Origin: Pseudomonas hamedanensis
GTDB taxonomy: Bacteria > Pseudomonadota > Gammaproteobacteria > Pseudomonadales > Pseudomonadaceae
Assembly (NCBI RefSeq): GCF_014268595.2
Contig: NZ_CP077091.1
Span: 704,501 to 768,500 of the forward strand
DNA length: 64,000 nucleotides
Reading direction: 5' to 3'
The notes beneath the pieces were generated by a model, which saw only the letters and a list, made by a program, of their open reading frames with translations, had not been told where the DNA came from and did no database searches. A program made the position numbers and the translations under genes. Every line of letters begins with the position of its first letter. Position 1 is the first letter of the stretch. Shown here in pieces: positions 38,461 through 48,900 of the stretch.

Positions 38461-39893
38461 GGCAGTATCTCGACATTCTGGATGGCGCTGTGGTCGATGC
38501 CGAAGACCCGGCGAATCGCACCGCTGTTATAGAAGCAGTCGATCTGCAGGCGTTGCAGATCGGCCTGGGTGTTGACCAGATCGAAGCGCGACTGGTGGAT
38601 TTCCTGCTCGGCGTTAAGCAAATCCAGCAGCGGGCGCGTGCCCAGTTCCAGGTATTGGCGGCCATACAACATGCGCGCCTCGGTGATGCTGGTCTGACGA
38701 AATTCCAGCGAGCGCAGCCGGCGGTTCAGGCCCGACGTCTGCGCCTGGGCTTCCGCCAGACCCTGACGCGCTTGCAGTCGGGCGAAATCTTCCGCCGAAT
38801 CCGCGGCGGTCAGCGCATGGCCGGCGGCGCGGCTGCGGGCACTGATGGCGCCGCCCTGATAAATCGGCACTTCGAGGTTGAGAAAGATCCCGACCTGAGT
38901 GCGATCGGCTCGCGAGTTCTGGTCGTCGTAATTGTCATCCAGGTATTGGTTGACCGAGGGTTGCAACGACAGGGTCGGGTAGGCTTCGGCTTTTGCCTGC
39001 GCCAGTTCGGCCTGGGCCTGGGTGCGTTGTGCGGCGGCTTGCAGGACGGCGGGCAGGGCATCGGAAATTTGCGAAGCATCGCAGGCCTGACTCAGCGTCG
39101 ACGCGGCGGCGTCGCTCACTGCCGGCGGCGTGCGCCGTCCGAGCAGGCTGGTCAGGGTTGCTTGCCAGCGCGCATATTGCGCTTTGAACTCCTGCAACGT
39201 GGCCGTCGCGCCTTCGGCCCGGGACTGCGCCTGGACCACATCGGAACGGGTGCTGGCGCCCATGTCGTTACGCTGTCTGGCGAGGTCGACAATGCCGCCG
39301 ATGCCCTGAATCTGCTCGCGGGCAACGTCGAGCAGACGCTGATAACGCTGCACTTCGATGTAGGCCTTGGCGGTGTCGCGGGCAATGTCGTCGATCGCCA
39401 GCAGAATCCCGGCCTGACTGCGCGCCACCCGGGCGCGGGCAGCGTCGACCGAGCTGGACACCTTGCCGAAGTCATACAGCATCTGCTTGAGGGAAATATT
39501 CACCGACTGGCTGCCGGCATCGCTGCCGTAACCGCTGGTGTAACCACCTTTGATGCCGCCGGTGACCTGTGGGTAATAACCGGATTCGGCGACATTCACG
39601 CCTTCGCCTTGCTGGAACAGGGTGCCGATGGCCTCGCCGATACGCGGGTGCCAGTCCACGGCCAGCCTGACCGCTTGTTCCAGTCCCAGCGCCTGCTCAT
39701 CGGCGGACGCCCTGGAAGCAGGGGCAGGGCGCTGACGACTGTCGTTGCCTGCTGGTTGTTGCAGTTGCGACGGGCTGATGCTGCGCAAGCTGCTGTCGAG
39801 GTTGTCGTCGGCGCGAACGCCGACGGTGAAAGCGGGGTAGAGGCCGATGGTCAACACGACCACCGGCCATTGCTTGCGAAAAACTGACTCCAC
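38457..39893 (-). CDS. TolC-family outer-membrane channel of the adhesin secretion system
   Basis: This 478-residue protein has a signal peptide (MESVFRKQWPVVVLTIGLYPAFTVGVRA) and two repeated outer-membrane efflux protein halves. Typical TolC segments are present (AVDWHPRIGEAIGTLFQQGE, TRSDVVQAQSRAEGA, QYLELGTRPLLDLLNAEQEIH). It gives the exporter its exit duct. It begins 46 bp after the adhesin stop and overlaps the ABC exporter gene, so the whole locus is probably one transcriptional unit of more than 16 kb. Confidence 0.93.
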   Translation of the reverse strand: MESVFRKQWPVVVLTIGLYPAFTVGVRADDNLDSSLRSISPSQLQQPAGNDSRQRPAPASRASADEQALGLEQAVRLAVDWHPRIGEAIGTLFQQGEGVNVAESGYYPQVTGGIKGGYTSGYGSDAGSQSVNISLKQMLYDFGKVSSSVDAARARVARSQAGILLAIDDIARDTAKAYIEVQRYQRLLDVAREQIQGIGGIVDLARQRNDMGASTRSDVVQAQSRAEGATATLQEFKAQYARWQATLTSLLGRRTPPAVSDAAASTLSQACDASQISDALPAVLQAAAQRTQAQAELAQAKAEAYPTLSLQPSVNQYLDDNYDDQNSRADRTQVGIFLNLEVPIYQGGAISARSRAAGHALTAADSAEDFARLQARQGLAEAQAQTSGLNRRLRSLEFRQTSITEARMLYGRQYLELGTRPLLDLLNAEQEIHQSRFDLVNTQADLQRLQIDCFYNSGAIRRVFGIDHSAIQNVEILP

Positions 39894-39939
39894 AGACTTC
39901 CCTTACTGTTGAGAGACGGACATTGCCAATGTTGCGTTT

Positions 39940-42900
39940 TCAGACGACTTGAATGCCGTTCTGCACCCATAGGTGGTGGCTCGGATCCTCCTGTGCCGTG
40001 TATTGGACATAGTCGATGCCGTCGGCCTGCTGCGTACCCTCTGCGGTCCAGCCATCGGTCATGTGTACGCTGTCCTTTTCGTCACCCTTGATTAGCAGCG
40101 TGTTGTTGTCAGCAGATGTGATCGCCAGCAGATCGCTGAGGTTCAACGTCAGCGCAACCGCGCTGGAATGGTTGAGGTCGAGGATTTCAACGTTGTGGAT
40201 CTTGCTCTGCAAATCGCCGAGGTTGATCGCCACGTCGCCGCCAGCCCAGAGCAGGGTGTCGGTGCCGCTGCCGCCATCGACCGACGTGAACTGTTGGTCG
40301 GCGATGATCAGCGTGTCGTCGCCGGCGCCGCCTTGCAGCGAGATGGCGCCACCGTGCGAACCGTCGAGGGTGTCGTTGCCGTCGGTGCCCTGGATCAGCT
40401 CACTGCCAGTGGCGTGCGCCAGACCGAGGTCATCGCTGGCCAGTGCCGAGAACGCGGTGGTAGCGAAAGCACCGGCCCTGTTCAGGTCGATGGTCAGGGT
40501 GGCGGTATCGACGCTGCCGTTGGGGTGGGTCAGTTGGTAGGTGAAGGTGTCTTCCTGACCAATGACCGCATCGGTCAGCCCGGCCTTGAGCGTGTAGGTG
40601 TAGTTGCCGTTAGCCTGGACCAGCAAGGTGCCGTAGTTGCCGACCAGCGAGACGCCGTTGTAACCGGGCGCCACGTAACTGCCGGCGACCAGCACGCTGA
40701 GCAAGGTGTAGACCGAGCCCAACACATCGGCGCCGCCGCCCGCGGTGTCGGTGAGCAGGTTGCCCGACACGGGCGTGTAGCTGCCCACCACAAATTGATT
40801 GGTGTAGGTCGCCACGTTGATCAGGCTGGTGTTGACGCTGGTGAGCAGGCCGAGGCCGCCCACCGCTACCCGCACCTGATAACTGCCAGCGGTCTGGTCG
40901 TCGAACTTGATCCCGTAGTTGCCGCCGCCCAGATTGAGCAGCGCATTGCCGCCGTAGCTCTTGACCAGCACGTACTGGTTAGTGGCGGTGTTGAGTTTGT
41001 ACAGGCCCACCGTCATCGAACCCAACAGCGCCAGCAGGTTGCTCGAATTGACCACCACGGTGAGATCGCTGACCGTGTCCGCCGCCACCACGGTGTTGTA
41101 GTTACCGCTGCCGCCGCCCAGCAGCACGTTGAACGTACCGAGGTTGGAGTTGGTGGTGACTTCACGGTTGACCAGAGTGACGTCGGTTGCAGCGACATCC
41201 GCGGTGGCGTCAAGCACCAGCGCGGGGCTGCCGAGGTTGGCGTCATTCCACACTTCGGTGGCTTGTGGGCTGTCGATACGCACGTACAGATTGGCGGTGT
41301 CGCTCAAGCCGTTCGGGTGCACCAGTTGATAGCTGAACACATCGACCTTGCCGACACTGCTGACGCTGCCGTTGGGCGTGTAACTGTAGTTGCCGCTGGC
41401 ATCGATGGTCAGCGTGCCGTACAGCCCTTGCACCGTGGTGCCGGCGCCGGCACTGACGTAGGCGCCGTTTTTGAAGATCTGCAGTTGCGCGCCGTTGTCC
41501 GGGCCGGTCTGGTCCGCCGTGCCATCGACGCCGACGTTGGTGATGACGTTGCCGGTCACGGCTGGCCCGGCAATGCCGTTGAACTGGGTCAGGCTGCTGA
41601 CGTCCAGTTGCAGTTGCGTATTGACCGTGGTCAGCACGCCGATGCCGGTGCTCGACACCGTCAGTCGGTAGTCGCCCGCCAACAGGTTAGCGATGTCGAC
41701 CCGCACGCCCTGGCCGGCCAGGGCAATCAGGTCGAGCAGGCCAGCGCTGCCGTTGGCGTCGAGTGTGACCCAGACGCCGCTGGCGTTTTTCACTTGCAGC
41801 GTATAGACCACGCCATCGATCAGCGAAATCAGGCTGCTGGTGGTCAGCGTCAGGGTGGGGTCAAGGCGCGTGCCGCTGGACACCGTGAACGTAAAGGTTT
41901 TCGAGAAACCCGACAGCAGCGTGGTGAACGAGTCATTGAACGTCTGCGTCGCAGTGGCCGGCGTGAGGGTGACGGTGCCAACGGCGAGGTTGTCGCTGGC
42001 CACCACCGGCGCGTTGACGTCGATGTCCGGCGCCGTGACGTTGGCGGCCACCGAGACGTTGCCGCGAGCGTCGCTCAGGTTAACGGTGAGTTTCTCGCCG
42101 TTGATCTGCGCGCTGTTCAGGGCGATGGTAAATACCCCGAGGTTACTCACCGTGCCGGTGCCCAGGACCGTGCCGGTGGCCGACTTGATGGTGACCGTCG
42201 CTCCGGCCTCACCGGTGCCCGTGACGGTCAGACCGTCGGCGCCGACCAGCAGCGCCGTAGCGGCCGCGGGCGGAGTCAGGTCTGGCGCCGTCGCGGTGGC
42301 CGGCGCCGAAACGTTACCGCTCGGATCCGCCTGGGTCACGCTGAGAACCTGGCTGTTGATTTGTGCCGAGGCGAGCACCACGGAGAAACTGCCGTTGGCG
42401 GCGACGGTGGCGGTGCCCAGCACCACACCGCCAGCGCCGCGCACGCTGATCGTCGAGCCGGGCACACCGATGCCAGTGAGCAAAGTGCCGCTGCCATTGA
42501 CAGTGACGCCGGTCGGGATGCCGGGCGCGGTGACGTCCGGCGCCGTCAGGCTGGCGTTGGGCGACAGGTTGCCAGCCGGATCGACCAGGCGCACGGTCAA
42601 CAACTGTCCATCCAGTTGCGCGCTGTTGAGGTTGAAGCTGAACGTGCCGCCACTGCCTACCGTAGTGGTGCCGATCAATGCGCCACCCGGGCCATAGACA
42701 TTGACCGTTGCACCGGCTTCACCGGTACCGCTCAAGGTCAGACCGTTCGCGGCAAGCGCCAGGCCGCTGGCCGCGACCGGCGCCTGCACATCGCTCGCCG
42801 TCAGGTTGAATACCGGCGAGAGATTGCCCGCCGGGTCTGCCTGTTGCACGTTGAGCTGCTGGCCGTTGAGCTGGGCGCTGGACAGTTGCACGGTGAAGGT

Positions 42901-45900
42901 GCCGCCGGCATTGACCACGGCGGTGCCCAACACGGTGCCGGCCGCATTGGTCACGCTGACCGTGGCGCCGGCTTCACCCGTACCGCTGACTGCCAGCCCG
43001 GTACCGTTCAGGGTCACGTTGCTCAGCGGCGCCGGCAACGTGGTATCGGCGACGCTGAGGTTAGTGGGTGGTGAAACATTTCCCGCCGCGTCACTTTGCG
43101 TGACGCTCAGTTGCTGGCCATTGAGCTGTGCGGACGACAAGGTCACCGAGAACGTGCCGTTGCCAGCCACCGTCGCGGTGCCCAGCAACGCACCACCGGC
43201 ACCGCGTACGGTGACGGTGGCCCCGGCTTCACCGAGCCCGCCCAGTACAAGGCCGGCGCCGCTCAGCACCAGTGCCGTCGGTGCCGCCGGGGCGGTGATG
43301 TCTGGCGCCGTTACGGCAAGACCGGAAGAGGTGTTGTTGGCCGCATCGGTCTGTACAGCATCGAGTACCTGACCGTTGACCTGTGGCGCATTGAGTTGTG
43401 CGCTGAAGGTGCCATTGGCGCCAACCACCGCGTTGCCCAAGACCACGCCGCCAGCGCCGGTAATGATGACCGACGCGCCGACTTCGCCGCGCCCGGTGAC
43501 CAGCGTGCCGCTGGCATTGACTGCCAGATCGCTGAGCGGCGCCGGTGCCGAGGTGTCGGCCGCGGTAATTTCGCTTGGCAGCGAGGCGCCGCCCAGCGGG
43601 GTGTTGGCGGTGACTTCGAGACTTTCGCCGTTGGTTTGCGCAGGCGTCAGCACGACGCTGAACGTGCCATCCGGGCCGGTGATCCCCGTACCTATCAGGC
43701 TGTTGTCAGCTCCGTAAACGTTGATCGTCGTGCCGATCGCCGCCGTGCCGGAAAGCGTCACGCCATCGGCCGAGAGGGCCAGGTTATCCGGCGCATTCGG
43801 TACCGGAACCAACGGAACGGTAAGGAGGGTGTCCTCGGACACGTTGGTGGCGACGTCCGTCTGGTTCACCGTCAGCACTTGGCCGGCAGTGATGCCCGGA
43901 TCGAGATCGATCAGGAATGTACCGTTGGCCGCGACGGTGCCGCTGCCGACGACATTGCCGAGCGCGTCGGTGACCTCGACGCTGGCGCCGGCTTCGCCGC
44001 GACCGGCGAGTTGGCTCAAGTCGCCGCTGATGGTGAGGCCGGTGACGGCATCCGGTGCAGTAATGTCATCCACGGGGTAGAGCAGCGTTGGCGATGCGTT
44101 AAGCGCCTCATCCGTCGCGATGACGGACAACAACTCACCGTTGGCCTGGGCCGGATTGAGTGTGACCGTGTAGGTGCCATTGCCCAAGGCCACCGTCGTG
44201 CCCAGCACGGTGCCGGTGGACGACAACACCGTTACGGTGCTGCCCGCTTCGGCAGTTCCCGCGAGCAAGGTGCCCGCGCCGGTCAACGAGGTGACCGTTG
44301 GCGCGACCGGTGCGGTGGCGTCCGGTGAGTCGACCAATGCTGGCTCGGACAGGTTGTTTTGCGCGTCCGCCTGGATTACCGACAGTGTCCGGCCATCGAG
44401 TTGCGCAGCCGCGAGCGTGACGCTGAAACTGCCGTCTGCGCCGACTGTTGCCGTGCCGAGCACGACCGCGCCGTCACGCACGGTGACGATCGCGCCGGGC
44501 TCGCCGGTACCGGTCACGGTCAGGCCGTCCTGGCTGACGTTGAGGTCGGCGACTTCCAGCGGATCGGTGCTGTCGCCCGCTTGCACGGGCGCGGCTGGCG
44601 AAGTGTTTGAGGCCAGGTCGGTCTGATTGACGCTCAACACCTCACCGTTCACCTGCGCCGGATTGAGGGTCACGCTGAACGTGCCATTGGCGGCCACTGT
44701 CGCAGAGCCGAGCAAGGTGCCGGCGGCGCTGGTCACGCGCACGGTGGCGCCGGCTTCACCGGTGCCGGTCAGCGTCAGCCCATCGGGACTGAGGTCGAGG
44801 CCGGCGGGAGCGGCGGGCGGCGTGATATCCGGCGCGGTGACAGGCGTGACGGGCGAAGGGTTGCCCGCGGCATCGCGCTGGATCACCGACAAGGCTTCAC
44901 CGTTGAGCAACGGCTGATCGAGGGTCACGCTGAAATTGCCATCGGCCGCGACGGTGCCAGTACCGATGATGGTGCCAACGGCGTTGGTCACCACCACCTG
45001 CGAACCGGCCACACCGGACCCGGTGATGAGGCTGCCGCTGGCGTCGATATCGACCTCGGTCAACGCAGCAGGCGGCGTGCTGTCAGGCGCTGCCAGCGTG
45101 CCGGCAGGCGAGGCATTGCCCGCGGCATCGGCGAGGACCACGAAAACCGCCTGGCCGTTGGTCTGTGCCGGCGTCAGAGTGATCTGGAAGCGACCGTCGC
45201 TGCCCACCGTGCCGGTGCCCAGTTCCGTGCCGTCGGCCAAGGTGACACGGACGCTGGCACCGACTTCGCCGCTGCCGGTGAGCGAGTTGCCGTCGGCATT
45301 GACCTGCAGATCAACCGGGGTCGCCGGAGGAGTCAAATCCGGTGCGGTGACCGTTACCGGCGCACTGACGTTACCGGGTGGGTCGGCCTGCTGAACGCTG
45401 AGGACTTGTTCATTGATCTGCGGCGGGCTCAGGGTGACGCTGAAGGAGCCGTCGGCAAGGACCACGCTGGTGCCGAGCAAGACGCCATTGGCATCTTGCA
45501 CCGTCACGGTCGCGCCAGGTTCGCCGGTCCCTGTGACCAGCGCGCCCGCGCTGTTGATCTCGACATTGGCCAGCGGGTCGGGCGGGGTGAAGTCCGGCGT
45601 GGTCAGGCTCACCGCCGGGGAGTCATTGCCCGCGGCGTCAGCCTGGACAACAGTGATGACTTCGGCGTTGCTCAGCGCTGGCGTCAATGCCAGCGTGAAC
45701 GTACCGGTCGGGCTGACGACAGCAGTGCCGAGCACGTTGCCGTCACTGTCGATGACCCTGACCTGGGCGCCGGGTTCGCCGCGACCGGTCACGGTTGCAC
45801 CGTCGCCGCCGATGCTCAGTTGTGAAACCGCCGTTGGCGGTGTGCTGTCGACCGACGTGAACGGTGTGGCTGCCGAGGTGTTGCCCGCCGCGTCGGTCAG

Positions 45901-48900
45901 CGATACGGTCAGGGCCTGGCCGTTGGCTTGCGGTGTGGTCAGGGTGATCGCAAACGTGCCATCGATGCTCACGGTGCCGGTGCCGACCAGTGTACCGGCG
46001 GCGTTGTACACGTTGATCGTGGTGCCGGCCTCACCGGTACCGGACAACACGCTGCCGTCATTGCTGACCGCCAGCGCTGCCGGTGGGTTGGGGGCAATCA
46101 GGTCGGGCGCGATCAGGCTGACGCTGTTGGATTCATTGCCGGCGGCGTCGGCCTGACTCAGGCTCAGCGTCTGGCCCGAGGTTTGCGCCGGGCTGAGGGT
46201 GACGCTGAAGGTGCCGTTGGCGGCCACCACTGCGCTGCCGAGAATAGCGCCACCAGTGCCGAGCACGGTCACGGTGGCGCCGGCCTCACCGCGTCCGGTC
46301 AGGGCGGTGCCATTGGGTGCCAGACTCAGTTCACTGAGCGGCGCCGGTGCTGCGATGTCAGCAGCGGTGTAGTCGGTCGGGGACGAGTTGATGCCCGTGC
46401 TCGACGTCGCCACGGCAGACAGTTGCTCGCCGTTCAGCTGCGCGGCATTGAGCGTGACACTGAAGGTGCCGTTGGCCGCCACCAGCGCGCTGCCGAGCAA
46501 TGTCCCCGAGGCATTGCGAATGCTTACGGTACTGCCAGCCGTGGCGGTGCCGGTCAGGGTCAAGCCGTCGGCGCTGAGCGCCAGATTGGTCGGCGCACTT
46601 TCCGCCAGGTTGCCCGGGGCGGTTACCGGTGTCGCCGGCCCGGTGTTGCCCGTGGCATCGATCTGCAGGACCGAAAGGGTCGAACCGGCCACAGCGGCGG
46701 GGGACAGCGTCAGGCTGAAGCTGCCGTTGTTGCCGACGGTGGCGCTTCCCAACAGGGTTGCGCCGGCGTTGCGAACTTCAACGGTGGCGCCGGCTTCGCC
46801 GGTACCCGTCAACGTCGCGCCGTTGGCGCTGACCGCCAGATTGTTGGCCGCCAGGGGCGCCGTGGTGTCGGCGGCATTGATCAGTGCCGGGGCGGATGGA
46901 TTGCCCGCCGCGTCACGGGCCGTCACGTTCAGCACCTGGCCGTTGGCTTGCGGGCTATTGAGGGTCACTTGGAACGTGCCATTGGCGGCCGCGGTCGTGG
47001 TGCCGAGGATATTGCCTTGGCTGTCGCGCACGGTCACCGTGCTGCCAGCCTCGGCGTTACCGGCCAGTTGCACGCCGGCTGCGTTCAGGGTCAATGCGCT
47101 CGGAATGGCCGGCGCCGTCAAGTCCACCGACACCACTTCGATGGCAGTGGAAACGTTGCCCGGCGGATCTTCCTGAGTGACCGTCAGCACTTCGGCATTG
47201 AGCTGTGGCGTGTTCAAGGTGACGCTGAACGTGCCACCGTTGCCGACCTGCGCCGTGCCCAGCAATGTGCCGTCGGCGCTGCGTACCGACACCGTGGCGC
47301 CGGGTTCGCCGTGACCGGTGACCGTCACGCCATCGGCATTCACCGCGACTTGCGTCAGGGCGGCCGGTGGGCTGATGTCGGGCGCGTTGACACTGGTCGA
47401 CGGCGAAACGTTGCCGGTCGGGTCGGTCTGGCTGATCGCCAAGGCCTCGCCATTGGTCGGCGCGGGCGCCAGCGTCACGCTGAACGAACCGTCTGCGGCA
47501 ACGACGGCGCTGCCCAGCAAGACCCCGCTTGCGTTACTGACGTTCACGGTCGCACCGGCTTCCCCGGTCCCGCTGAGGGTGCTGCCATCGGCGCTGATCA
47601 GCGGGTTTTGCACGGCGGCGGGCGCGGTGCCGTCGACAGTGGCGACGCCGGTTGAGGTCGATGTATTGCCGTTCGCGTCCGTCAGCGTGACCTGCAAGGT
47701 TTCACCCGAGTTCTGCGCGTTGGGCAGGGTGACCTGGAAGTTGCCGCTTTGATCGACCAGACCGGTCGCCAGGACATTGCCGGCGGCGTCACGAATCGTC
47801 ACGGTGCTGCCGGCTTCGCCCTGGCCTTTGACCACGGTGCCGACGTCATTGATGCTGACACCGGTCGCGGCGGCAGGTGGCTGCAGATCCGGGGCGATAA
47901 TGCTGGCGGGCGGCGACGGGTTGCCGGCGGCATCGCTTTGCGTCGCGGTGAGCGTCTGGCCATTGAGCTGCGCCGGCGTCAGCGTCAGGCTGAACGTACC
48001 GTTGCTGGCAACCAGTGCCGTGCCCAGCACGGCGCCATTGCTGTCGGTCACGGTCACCGTAGCACCGGCTTCGCCTCGGCCGGTGAGTGCGCTGCCATTG
48101 GCATTGAGCAGCAGATTCGACACAGCGTCCGGCGCCGTGCCATCGCCCGCCGTAACGGTGCCTGGCACCGACACGTCACCGTCAGGGCTGGTCGCGGTGA
48201 CTTGCAGCACTTGCGCGTTGATCTGTTTGGCATTCAGCACCAGTGTGAACCGACCGAAGCTGTTGATCAGCCCCGATCCGAGCACATCGCCATTGCTGTT
48301 GGTCACGGTCACCGTGCTGCCAGGCGTGCCCGCGCCCGTCAGGGTGAAACCGTCGGCGCTCAATGCCAGTTCGCTTGGGGTCGCGACCTGCGAGCCATCA
48401 GGGCCTGCGAGCGGCACCGCCGACGAGTCGTTGCCACCGCCGTCAGTGCTGATCACTTCGAGGCTACTGCCCGTGCCTGCCGCAGGGTCGAGCGGGACCA
48501 CGAAGCGGCCGTCTGCCCCAGCGGTGGCGGTGCCCAGCACGCTGCCGCCGGCAATGCTGACGGTGACGACCGTGCCGGGCTCGGCAAGCCCCGACACCTG
48601 ATCACCCGCCGGGTTGATCGCCAGATCGCTGACCGGCGCAGGCGGCGTGCTGTCCGGTGCGGTGACATTGCCCGACAGCGAGCTGTTAGTACCGTCGGAG
48701 GCTACCACCTGCAAGGCTTCGCCGTTGTTCTGCGCGGTATCGAGATTGACCGTGAAGGCGCCACTGCCGTCAGCGGTCGCGCTACCAATGACGTTGCCGT
48801 TGGCATCCAGCACCTGCACCGTGTTACCAGGCTGCGTCGTGCCGCTCACTGTCGCGCCTGCCGGATCGATGATCAGACCGGTCGGCGCGGGTGGGGCGGT